NCBI GenBank assembly: GCA_900754755.1
Contig: CAAEEC010000243.1
Location: 1 to 7,609 of the forward strand
Origin: Clostridia bacterium
GTDB lineage: Bacteria; Bacillota; Clostridia; Christensenellales; Aristaeellaceae
Direction of reading: 5' to 3'
DNA: 7,609 bases
In this document: positions 1-6,005 of the stretch, in pieces
Layout of the letters: every line of letters starts with the position of its first letter
Numbering within the stretch: the stretch's first letter is position 1
Notes under the pieces: generated by a model
What the model saw: only the letters and a program-made list of their open reading frames with translations
Database searches by the model: none
What the model was told of the DNA's origin: nothing
Program-made: the position numbers and the translations under genes

Positions 1-693
1 ACCGCACAGGACGAAAACGCTGGCCTGGTATTCCTCCCATGGCGCTCCGCGAAACGCACCGCGCAGCACATTCACCGCGTGCGTAAGAGGCAATAGGGCG
101 GAGATTCTGCGCACGGCCTCCGGCAGCATTTCCTGCGGAAACGAAGCGCCGGAGAGAAAGAGCATCAGAAAATAGGCGATGTAGCACAGAAGCTGGCAAA
201 TCCGTTCCGTGGGCGCAATGGCGGTGAAAAAGAAGCCGAGGGCAAAGATTGAAGCCATGCACAGCAGCAAAAGGGCCGCGATAAGCGCCCAATTTCCGTC
301 CACCTGCAAGCCGTAGACCCCAAATCCCACAGCGAACAGCAAGAAAAAGCCCAACACAGCCATAGTGAAGCTTACCGTGCCCTGTACCGCGATAACGGCG
401 CCTTTGCCAAGGGGCGTCGCGTCGAAGCGCTTATAGATTTTTCGCTCTTTATACTGTGCCAGCGTGAGCGGAAAAGCCATAATGCCTACCACCGCCAAAA
501 TCATGGCGCAATATGCCGGCACCGACACATCGATGCTTCCCAGTCCGTCGAAATACGCTGTGGGCGCATTTCCGTAAATGCTGCCGAACAGCACGAGCAT
601 CAAAACCGGGAAGGCGAACGTAAAAAACGCGCCGAATACGTCCCGGCAATACAACACCGCTTCGGTTTGAAACAATACCAGCCATTTTTTCAT
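1..693 (-). CDS. ABC-2 type transporter permease (3' end cut by window)
   Basis: Integral membrane subunit of an ABC exporter; it would form the transport path driven by the ATPase encoded just upstream. Reading leftward from the ATG at 693 gives 231 codons with no stop before the window edge; family members are usually about 240-260 residues, so little is missing. Hydrophobic segments lie near residues 20-39, 57-79, 103-125, 135-158 and 166-185, and a sixth probably starts near 224. Two family hallmarks are visible: the charged cytoplasmic loop YKERKIYKRFDATPL (81-95) after helix 2, and the stretch SGASFPQEMLPEAVRRISAL (181-200) followed by LPLTHAVNVLRGAF before the last helix. The start is supported by GGGAGG at 702-707, 8 bases upstream and inside the end of the ATPase gene. 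Only 3 bases separate the two genes, so translation is probably coupled. The cargo cannot be told from sequence; drugs, peptides or lipids are all possible for this family. Confidence 0.9.
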   Translation of the reverse strand, partial: MKKWLVLFQTEAVLYCRDVFGAFFTFAFPVLMLVLFGSIYGNAPTAYFDGLGSIDVSVPAYCAMILAVVGIMAFPLTLAQYKERKIYKRFDATPLGKGAVIAVQGTVSFTMAVLGFFLLFAVGFGVYGLQVDGNWALIAALLLLCMASIFALGFFFTAIAPTERICQLLCYIAYFLMLFLSGASFPQEMLPEAVRRISALLPLTHAVNVLRGAFRGAPWEEYQASVFVLCG

Positions 694-696
694 TAT

Positions 697-1464
697 CTAT
701 GCCTCCCAATGTATAATCTTCTGCCGCGGCGCGATGGAGAGAAACGCTTCTTCCAAGGAAGCGCCGTCCCGCCAAGCGCCCGCGGGCGCGCGCTGCTTGC
801 AATGGGCGATGAACGCTTCCTGCGTGCCGCAAAATTCACTTCTGCCGTCACAGAGGTAGAGCAGGCGATCGGCAAGATAGGCGACTTCGTCCATAAAGTG
901 GGAAACGAGCAGGATGGTAGTCCCTGCTGCGCGAATGCGCAAAAGCGCGTCCCACATGGCATGCCGCACTTCGGGATCCAGGCCCGCCGTCCACTCGTCC
1001 AGAATCAATACGCGCGGATGGGGCAGCAACGCCAAGACCAGCGACAGGCGCTGCTTTTCCCCGCCAGAGAGGCTCTTTACCATCTGCCGGGCCTTTTCCG
1101 CCAGGCCAAAGCGCCGCAGCAGCTCTTTTTCGTCCGCCGGACAGGCGTATAGCGCGGCAAAAAGGCGGCATAGCTCCCGCACGCGGATGCCGTCAGGATA
1201 CTGCGTTTCCTGCAATTGCACGCCCACTTGCGTGTATAGCGCGCGCCGGTTCTCCCGGGGATTGCGGCCCAGAAAGGCAATGCGCCCGCTGGTGGGCCTT
1301 CGCAGCCCTTCCAGGCATTCTACGGTGGAGGTTTTGCCCGATCCATTGGGGCCGATGATGGCGAGGATTTCCCCCTCGCGTAGGCCGAACGATACGTCGC
1401 GCACCGCGTATCGCTCGCCATAGCGCAATTGCAGGTGTTCTACCTGCGCAAGAACGTTTGCCAT
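697..1464 (-). CDS. ABC transporter ATP-binding protein (exporter type)
   Basis: Cytoplasmic ATPase that powers the neighbouring ABC-2 permease. It is 255 residues from the chosen start. Visible motifs are Walker A GPNGSGKT (38-45), a Q-loop around 83-85, signature LSGGEKQ (132-138), Walker B VLILDE (152-157), D-loop GLD (161-163) and the switch histidine in LLVSH (H189). One oddity is tryptophan (W158) right after the catalytic glutamate, in LDEWTAGLD, where most relatives have proline (LDEPTxGLD). The catalytic residues themselves are intact, so an active enzyme is expected. The C-terminal 40 residues resemble the short tail of CcmA/DrrA-type exporter ATPases. I chose the ATG at 1464 over an in-frame GTG at 1473 because AGAGG (1473-1477) lies 8 bases before the ATG and would overlap the GTG. 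It is the first gene of a leftward pair and lies divergent to a LytTR regulator, which probably controls it. Confidence 0.93.
   Translation of the reverse strand: MANVLAQVEHLQLRYGERYAVRDVSFGLREGEILAIIGPNGSGKTSTVECLEGLRRPTSGRIAFLGRNPRENRRALYTQVGVQLQETQYPDGIRVRELCRLFAALYACPADEKELLRRFGLAEKARQMVKSLSGGEKQRLSLVLALLPHPRVLILDEWTAGLDPEVRHAMWDALLRIRAAGTTILLVSHFMDEVAYLADRLLYLCDGRSEFCGTQEAFIAHCKQRAPAGAWRDGASLEEAFLSIAPRQKIIHWEA
702..707 (-). promoter_or_regulatory. Ribosome binding site of the ABC permease
   Basis: Reads GGGAGG on the minus strand, 8 bases before the permease ATG at 693. It lies inside the last codons of the ATPase gene, which supports translational coupling of the two subunits. Confidence 0.75.
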
Positions 1465-1495
1465 AGGCCGCACCTCTTTTTGTTTTTTGCCATTT

Positions 1496-1523
1496 ATTTT
1501 ACGGGTTTTCCAGGCGATTGCAA
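1496..1523 (-). promoter_or_regulatory. Candidate promoter of the ABC exporter operon
   Basis: On the minus strand, TTGCAA (1518-1523, 4/6 match to the -35 consensus) is followed after 16 bases by TAAAAT (1496-1501, 5/6 match to the -10 consensus). This would start transcription near 1489, about 25 bases before the ATPase ATG. The -35 hexamer lies inside the perfect palindrome GATTGCAATC (1516-1525), which could itself be a protein-binding site. Confidence 0.5.
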
Positions 1524-1535
1524 TCCATGGCGGCT

Positions 1536-1561
1536 ATCTTGCGATTTTTTGCGCGCAAGAT
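1536..1561. repeat. Inverted repeat, candidate operator
   Basis: ATCTTGCG (1536-1543) and CGCAAGAT (1554-1561) are perfect 8-base inverted copies separated by 10 bases, so their centres are 18 bases apart. The repeat begins 12 bases upstream of the -35 of the leftward promoter. A binding site for a dimeric regulator or a hairpin in a transcript are both possible; its place between two divergent promoters favours an operator. Confidence 0.5.
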
Positions 1562-1583
1562 GCCGTATACGCGCACAAGACGC
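1551..1583. repeat. Direct repeat, candidate LytTR binding site
   Basis: GCGCGCAAGATGC (1551-1563) and GCGCACAAGACGC (1571-1583) match at 11 of 13 positions, with starts exactly 20 bases apart, about two helical turns. LytTR-domain proteins typically bind pairs of direct repeats spaced about two turns apart, so the geometry fits the regulator encoded next door. I do not see a clear match to published LytTR box consensus sequences. The second copy ends 10 bases before the weak -35 of the LytTR promoter, as expected for an activator site. The region is GCGC-rich, so some similarity could be chance. Confidence 0.45.
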
Positions 1584-1593
1584 ACGCATTCAC

Positions 1594-1622
1594 TCGCGAA
1601 ATTTACGCACGGGCGTTATACT
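1594..1622 (+). promoter_or_regulatory. Candidate promoter of the LytTR-DUF3021 operon
   Basis: TATACT (1617-1622) is a good -10 hexamer. With a 17-base spacer the -35 would be TCGCGA (1594-1599), a poor 3/6 match. Transcription would begin near 1629, 26 bases before the LytTR start codon. A weak -35 with repeats just upstream suggests activator-dependent transcription, perhaps autoregulation by the LytTR protein. Confidence 0.4.
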
Positions 1623-1654
1623 GATGGAGAGTTCATGAGAAGGGAGCGCCGGAA

Positions 1655-2098
1655 ATGCGCGTGGAACTGCACATCGATGGGAATCTTTCTGAGCCATATG
1701 CGCGGATTTGCGCGCAAAGGATCACGCCCGCCCTGCAGGCGGCCATGGAACTGTTGGAGCGGGAGGGGGAGCGCGCGTGGCTGATGGGGCAAAAAGCGGG
1801 AAAGCATTTTGTGCTCGACCCCGGCCAGGTGGAAATTTTGCGCACAGAGGGGCGCGAACTGGCGCTGTACGACGCGAACGGAGAGCGATATACCGTTTCC
1901 AAGCCACTTTATGAGCTTCAGGACTGCCTGGGAAGGGAGTTTGTGCGCATTTCCAAATCCGCGCTGATTCGCTTGCGCCGCGTGCATCATGTGGAGCCAT
2001 CCTTCAATGGCACGATGGAAGTGGTGATGAAAAACGGCGTAAGAGAAGTGATCACGCGTAGTTACCGGCAGGAATTCAAGGCGCGGCTGGGGGTGTGA
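1655..2098 (+). CDS. LytTR-domain DNA-binding transcriptional regulator
   Basis: A 147-residue DNA-binding protein. Residues about 45-146 are a LytTR domain: a beta-rich fold ending in the typical run FVRISKSALIRLRRV (96-110), then EPSFNGTMEVVMKNG (114-128) and ITRSYRQEFKARLG (133-146). The first 45 residues carry no receiver domain and no phosphoacceptor aspartate pattern, so this is not a classical two-component response regulator. Stand-alone LytTR proteins of this size are known from HdrR and BrsR of Streptococcus mutans, where a co-encoded membrane protein holds the regulator in check. The next gene here, overlapping nothing and starting 3 bases later, encodes a DUF3021 membrane protein that could play that part. 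The ATG at 1655 is preceded by AGGGAG (1641-1646) at 8 bases. Likely targets are its own promoter and the divergent ABC exporter; this is inferred from the shared control region. Confidence 0.92.
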   Translation: MRVELHIDGNLSEPYARICAQRITPALQAAMELLEREGERAWLMGQKAGKHFVLDPGQVEILRTEGRELALYDANGERYTVSKPLYELQDCLGREFVRISKSALIRLRRVHHVEPSFNGTMEVVMKNGVREVITRSYRQEFKARLGV

Positions 2099-2100
2099 GT

Positions 2101-2550
2101 ATGGTGCGCAGGATTTTTCGCTATTTGATTTATGGCATCGCCTGGGGATGCACCTGCTTTGTTTTCACGGGCATTGCCGGCGTGCTGGCTTCCGGAGAAG
2201 CATTTTTGGAACCCATAGCGCGCGATTTTGTCGCGCAGGCATTGGGCGGGGTGATTGTGGGCATATGCTGTGCGAGCACGGCGATTGTGTATACTTTTGA
2301 TCGATTGCCGGCCTGGCTGCAGATCGGCATCCACTTTGCCGTGGGGCTTGCGGGATATTTCTCGGTGGCGTTTCATCTCGAATGGCTGCCCACAGCGAGC
2401 GCGGGGCACATTGTGGCCTCAGTTCTGTTCGGAGTCGCCATATTTATCGCTATCTGGCTGGGCTTTTATCTCGCCGCGCGCCGGGAAGCGGCAAAAGTAA
2501 ACGCCCGGCTGCAAGAACTCGGGCGCGAAGAAGATCCGAAAGAAGAATAG
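2101..2550 (+). CDS. DUF3021-family four-helix membrane protein
   Basis: A 149-residue inner-membrane protein with four predicted helices near residues 7-30, 44-66, 70-92 and 101-124. Its charged C-terminal tail (about 125-149) is rich in Glu, Arg and Lys and probably cytoplasmic. Length, topology and position directly after a stand-alone LytTR gene match the DUF3021 family. Its biochemical role is unproven; by analogy with HdrM and BrsM it may bind and inhibit the LytTR protein until a membrane signal, or a substrate of the exporter, is sensed. I start it at the ATG at 2101 because GGGGG (2089-2093) sits 7 bases upstream. A GTG at 2095 overlapping the LytTR stop is in frame but too close to that site. 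Only 2 bases separate it from the LytTR gene, so the pair is almost certainly co-transcribed. It ends 15 bases from the convergent helicase gene. Confidence 0.82.
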   Translation: MVRRIFRYLIYGIAWGCTCFVFTGIAGVLASGEAFLEPIARDFVAQALGGVIVGICCASTAIVYTFDRLPAWLQIGIHFAVGLAGYFSVAFHLEWLPTASAGHIVASVLFGVAIFIAIWLGFYLAARREAAKVNARLQELGREEDPKEE

Positions 2551-2555
2551 GAGAA

Positions 2556-2574
2556 TTGGCGCGGTTTACGCCAA
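2556..2574. terminator. Small hairpin between convergent genes, possible weak terminator
   Basis: TTGGCG (2556-2561) and CGCCAA (2569-2574) can pair around a 7-base loop between the DUF3021 and helicase stop codons; the right arm lies in the last helicase codons. The stem is short and neither strand has a proper T run after it, so intrinsic termination would be weak. It is the only hairpin I see at this convergent junction. Confidence 0.3.
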
Positions 2575-4824
2575 CCAGTCGCGCAACAGGGCGATCAGGC
2601 GCTGTTTGCCGCCCTCGGCGCCCGCGCCCACACAACTGGGGCAGCCGAATTCGCAGGGGCATTCCTCCAGCAACTGCAGGGCCTGCGCAAAGATTTCACG
2701 GTCTAGCTCATACAGGTTGTCTGACAGGCCGACGCCGCCGGGAATGTGGTCGCAGGCGTAAATCGTCGGCCGGTTGGTATAGGGATCTTTCACGTGATAA
2801 TGCACGGAGAGATCCTGCGGCGCGCACATGAGGTATAGCGGCGCGATGTTGCGGATCAGGTTCGCAAGGCCCACCAGCGCCGTTTGCAATTCTTCCTGCG
2901 AGCAGGAGATGGATGGCGTTTCCGGCAAGCTCCACCAGCAGGCGGAGGTCTGCATTTCCAGTTCCGGCAGCGTAACCGGCCCCCAGCCGAGGTTTTCGTG
3001 CGTGTCGAATTTGATCTTTTTGAACAGCGTCACGATGGAACTGAGCAACACCTCGCCGCGCGCGCGGGTTAGTTTGCCGCTGGGGCGGGACTCAAACTCG
3101 TCCAGCACTTTCAGGCTGGTGGAAAGGTTCGCGTCGGTGTAGTAATCCACGTCCACATGGCGGACATAGGCCTTTTTGTCGTCGAAATCCAACTCTTCCA
3201 CCTGGTACTGACGGCCCTCGTGCATGTAGATGGCGAATTTGTGCAGCAGCATGGGAACGGTGAAGCGATCCATTTCGCCGATCACGCGGTGATTTTGCGG
3301 ATTCGTAATGTCGATGATGACGAAGTTCTGGTCGCTGGCTGAGCGCAGGTTGATGCCCGCCTGGGGGAACTCCTCGGCCATCCAGTAGTAGCGGCCGTTG
3401 ACCTCGCGCAGGATGTATTGGTCGGCGAGATAGGCGAGGATTTCGCCCGTGGATTCGACCGCGCCAAAGGTTTCGCCCTTTTCAAAGGGCAACTCGTAGG
3501 CCGCGCATTTCATGTGGTTGAGCAGGATGTACAGGTTGTTGGGGTTGATCAACGCCTTTTCGCTGCTCTGGCCGAAAAAATAGTCCGGGTGCGAAATGAT
3601 GTATTGGTCGAGGGGGGAAGACGTTGCGACCATGATCATCAGCGATTCGCCATTGCGCCGGCCCGCGCGCCCGGCCTGTTGCCAGGTGCTGGCGATCGTG
3701 CCGGGATAGCCGCACAGAAGGCAGGCTTGCAACTGGCCGATGTCGATGCCCAATTCCAATGCGTTGGTCGCCGCCACGACAGTGATTTCGCCCGCGCGCA
3801 GCGCGCGCTCAATTTCGCGCCGCTGCGTGGGCAGATAGCCGCCGCGGTAGCCGCGCACGCGCCCCGCCGCGCCGAGGGGATCGCGCGTGATTTCCTTCAG
3901 GTATTTGACCATCACTTCCACCGTGAGCCGGGAGCGCGCGAAAATGATGGTCTGAATGTCGTTTTTCAGCAAGCCTTCGGCAATGCGCCGGGTTTCGGGA
4001 ATGGAACCCGCGCGGATGCCCAATTGCCGGTTGATCACCGGAGGGTTATAGAAAATCACATGCTTTTTGCCCGAAGGCGCGCCATTATCGTCTACCAGTT
4101 CCACGGGCCGCTCCAGCATGGTTTCCGCCAGTTCCTTCGGGTTGGCGATGGTCGCGGAGCAGCAGATGAACGTGGGATTTGCGCCGTAAAACGCGCAGAT
4201 GCGCTTCAGACGGCGCAGCAAATTGGCCAGGTTGGAGCCAAAAATCCCACGGTAGGAATGGATTTCATCGATGACGACGAATTTGAGGTTTTCAAAGAGC
4301 TTCACCCAATGCGTATGGTTGGGCAAAATGCCCTGGTGCAGCATATCGGGATTGGTCACCACTACGTGCCCGGCCAGGCGCACGGCGGTGCGCGCCGCCG
4401 CGGGCGTGTCCCCGTCGTAGGTATAGGCCTTCACGTCCACGCCCATTTCCTCAATCAGCGAATACAATTCCGCCACCTGGTCGCTGGAGAGCGCCTTGGT
4501 GGGGAAGAGATAGAGCGCGCGGGTGGATTCATCCTTGAGAATGGCGTTGAGCACGGGCAGGTTGTAGCACATGGTTTTGCCCGAAGCCGTGGGCGTTACC
4601 ACCACGATGTCCCGCCCAGCCATGGCGCTTTCGATGGCGTGCCGCTGGTGGGTGTACAGCCGCGCGATGCCGCGCTTGCCCAGCGCGGCGCGGATGCGTG
4701 GATCCAGCCCTTCCGGAAAATCCGCGTAGCGCGCCGGGCGCTCGGGCAAGATGCGCCAGCAGGTGACGCATTGCATGAACGCGGGGTTTCGCTTTAACGA
4801 TTCGATGTATTGCTCAAGATTCAC
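2566..4824 (-). CDS. mrfA: MrfA/YprA-family DEAD/DEAH-box DNA helicase
   Basis: A 752-residue superfamily 2 helicase, close to the roughly 750 residues of Bacillus subtilis MrfA (YprA), which acts in repair of mitomycin C damage. Motifs in order: Q-motif-like YTHQ (57-60), Walker A TPTASGKT (77-84), DEIH (186-189), CSATI (222-226), IIFARSR near 293-299, ELGIDIG (357-363) and QAGRAGR (383-389). The C-terminal part matches the DUF1998/MZB zinc-binding domain, with cysteines C722, C724, C728 and C731 in CPCEFGCPSC; in MrfA such a cysteine cluster binds zinc. It starts with GTG at 4824, supported by GGGAGG (4832-4837) 7 bases upstream. It is probably the last gene of an operon with the small membrane protein, cysteine desulfurase and thiI; the gap to thiI is 36 bases. 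In B. subtilis the partner exonuclease gene mrfB (yprB) follows mrfA, but here a convergent unrelated gene follows instead. The family call is firm; the repair role is inferred from the family. Confidence 0.9.
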   Translation of the reverse strand: MNLEQYIESLKRNPAFMQCVTCWRILPERPARYADFPEGLDPRIRAALGKRGIARLYTHQRHAIESAMAGRDIVVVTPTASGKTMCYNLPVLNAILKDESTRALYLFPTKALSSDQVAELYSLIEEMGVDVKAYTYDGDTPAAARTAVRLAGHVVVTNPDMLHQGILPNHTHWVKLFENLKFVVIDEIHSYRGIFGSNLANLLRRLKRICAFYGANPTFICCSATIANPKELAETMLERPVELVDDNGAPSGKKHVIFYNPPVINRQLGIRAGSIPETRRIAEGLLKNDIQTIIFARSRLTVEVMVKYLKEITRDPLGAAGRVRGYRGGYLPTQRREIERALRAGEITVVAATNALELGIDIGQLQACLLCGYPGTIASTWQQAGRAGRRNGESLMIMVATSSPLDQYIISHPDYFFGQSSEKALINPNNLYILLNHMKCAAYELPFEKGETFGAVESTGEILAYLADQYILREVNGRYYWMAEEFPQAGINLRSASDQNFVIIDITNPQNHRVIGEMDRFTVPMLLHKFAIYMHEGRQYQVEELDFDDKKAYVRHVDVDYYTDANLSTSLKVLDEFESRPSGKLTRARGEVLLSSIVTLFKKIKFDTHENLGWGPVTLPELEMQTSACWWSLPETPSISCSQEELQTALVGLANLIRNIAPLYLMCAPQDLSVHYHVKDPYTNRPTIYACDHIPGGVGLSDNLYELDREIFAQALQLLEECPCEFGCPSCVGAGAEGGKQRLIALLRDWLA

Positions 4825-4831
4825 TTGCCGG

Positions 4832-4837
4832 CCTCCC
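4832..4837 (-). promoter_or_regulatory. Ribosome binding site deciding the GTG start of mrfA
   Basis: GGGAGG on the minus strand lies 7 bases before GTG at 4824. No in-frame ATG lies as well placed, so this site fixes the unusual start codon. Confidence 0.7.
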
Positions 4838-4860
4838 TTCGCGCGGCGCTTTTTTCAAGA

Positions 4861-6003
4861 TTAAACTTTTATTACTTCCGTCGCATCCACGGCTTCGCGC
4901 ACCAGCGCTTCGGTATCCAGCGCCTGCTCGGCCTCTTCCAGCATATCTGGGCGGGGGCGCGTGTTCGGGTGGCGCGGGGTGAACACCGTGCAGCAATCCT
5001 CATAGGGGAGGATGGACGTTTCATACGAGCCGATGCGCACGGCCTGCTCGGTGATTTCCAGCTTGTCCAATCCGATCAGGGGGCGGAACACGGGCATATG
5101 CACCACGGCGTCCGTGCAACCAATGGCTTCCATCGTCTGGCTGGCAACCTGCCCCAGGCTTTCGCCCGTGACCAACGCCTGCGCGTGGTTTTTGCGGGCG
5201 ATTCTTTCGGCGATGCGCATCATGTACCGGCGCATCAGCACCGTGCCCAGACCGTCGGGGCATTTTTCGTGAATTTCCATCTGGATTTTCGTAAAGGGCA
5301 CCAGATGCACGCGCATGCCGCCGCCGTATTCGCCCAGGATTTTCGCCAACGCGAGCACCTTTTCCTTGGCGCGTTCGCTGGTGTAGGGCGGACTTTGGAA
5401 GTGGATGGCTTCCACGACCACGCCGCGCCGCATCAGATGATACCCTGCCACCGGGCTGTCGATGCCGCCGGAGAGCAAAAGCGCCGCCCGGCCGCCTGTG
5501 CCCAGCGGCATGCCGCCCACCGCGGGAATTTCTCCCACGGAGACGTAGGCAAAATCGCGGATTTCTACATTCAGCTTGTGCGCAGGATGGTGCACATCCA
5601 CGGACAGATTGGGATTGCTCTTGAGCACTTCATAGCCCAACTCGCCCGCCATGGTCATGGAATCCATGGGGAAGGTTTTATCCGAGCGGCGCGCGAGCAC
5701 CTTAAAGGTGCCGGAGAGCGGTTTCATGGCTTCCACACAGGCAGCGACGATGTCCTGCCAGTTTTTATCCAGTTCATAGGCGTAGCTCACCGAATGCACG
5801 CCGAACACCCGGCATACGCGGCGGGCGCATTCCTCCAGATCTTCGGCGTTGCTCACATAGATGCGCGAATCGCTCAGCCACACGTGTCCGCCGATGGGCT
5901 GCACGGCGTGGCGGATGTTATCCGTAAGCCGTTTCAAAAAATAGGGGCGGTTGAGCCCCTTGAGATATACTTCGCCAAAGCGAACGAGCAGAACCTTTCG
6001 CAT
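4861..6003 (-). CDS. thiI: tRNA 4-thiouridine synthase ThiI (no rhodanese domain)
   Basis: Cytoplasmic enzyme that activates uridine 8 of tRNA with ATP and inserts sulfur to make 4-thiouridine; in many bacteria it also supplies sulfur for the thiamine thiazole. The protein has 380 residues. Residues 1 to about 165 form the N-terminal ferredoxin-like and THUMP tRNA-binding region, with the family hallmark YLKGLNR (13-19). The PP-loop ATP-binding motif SGGIDSP is at 178-184, the conserved TGESLGQVASQT at 279-290, and candidate catalytic cysteines are in YEDCC (C337, C338). The C-terminal rhodanese domain of the longer E. coli enzyme (482 residues) is absent, as in Bacillus, where a dedicated NifS-like desulfurase donates sulfur directly. 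That partner is encoded immediately upstream here. The ATG at 6003 follows the desulfurase stop by 2 bases, and its AGGAGG (6012-6017) is made from that gene's last Arg-Arg codons, which implies translational coupling. Confidence 0.96.
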   Translation of the reverse strand: MRKVLLVRFGEVYLKGLNRPYFLKRLTDNIRHAVQPIGGHVWLSDSRIYVSNAEDLEECARRVCRVFGVHSVSYAYELDKNWQDIVAACVEAMKPLSGTFKVLARRSDKTFPMDSMTMAGELGYEVLKSNPNLSVDVHHPAHKLNVEIRDFAYVSVGEIPAVGGMPLGTGGRAALLLSGGIDSPVAGYHLMRRGVVVEAIHFQSPPYTSERAKEKVLALAKILGEYGGGMRVHLVPFTKIQMEIHEKCPDGLGTVLMRRYMMRIAERIARKNHAQALVTGESLGQVASQTMEAIGCTDAVVHMPVFRPLIGLDKLEITEQAVRIGSYETSILPYEDCCTVFTPRHPNTRPRPDMLEEAEQALDTEALVREAVDATEVIKV

Positions 6004-6005
6004 GC

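Larger units (their letters stand above)
1465..1654. promoter_or_regulatory. Divergent control region between exporter and LytTR operons
   Basis: This 190-base non-coding gap separates the two divergent pairs. From left to right it holds the ATPase ribosome binding site (1473-1477), a leftward promoter candidate (1496-1523) whose -35 lies in a 10-base palindrome (1516-1525), an inverted repeat (1536-1561), a direct repeat (1551-1583), a rightward promoter candidate (1594-1622) and the LytTR-gene ribosome binding site AGGGAG (1641-1646). It is the obvious place for the LytTR protein to bind and control both directions. That link is inferred from layout and was not tested. Confidence 0.6.

Noticed and set aside
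1465..1473. GTG at 1473 as start of the ABC ATPase
   Set aside because: The AGAGG ribosome binding site overlaps it; the ATG at 1464 is correctly spaced and begins the usual N-terminus.
1429..1784. Short plus-strand open frames across the divergent gap (1429-1638 and 1518-1784)
   Set aside because: They overlap the promoters, repeats and the start of the LytTR gene, lack a good ribosome binding site and have no hydrophobic or peptide-like pattern. A small signalling peptide gene was looked for here and not found.
2095..2100. GTG at 2095 as start of the DUF3021 gene, overlapping the LytTR stop
   Set aside because: The G-rich ribosome binding site would be only 1 base away, while the ATG at 2101 has a 7-base spacing.
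3418..4797. 459-codon open frame on the plus strand, opposite the helicase gene
   Set aside because: It lies wholly antisense to a helicase with all its motifs intact, has low-complexity His/Gly/Arg-rich composition and no recognisable domain. Such frames are common opposite GC-rich genes.
4838..4860. GC-rich stretch followed by a T6 run on the plus strand between thiI and mrfA, looking like a terminator
   Set aside because: The T run follows on the plus strand, whereas both genes are read on the minus strand, and no stable stem precedes it. It does not separate the two genes.
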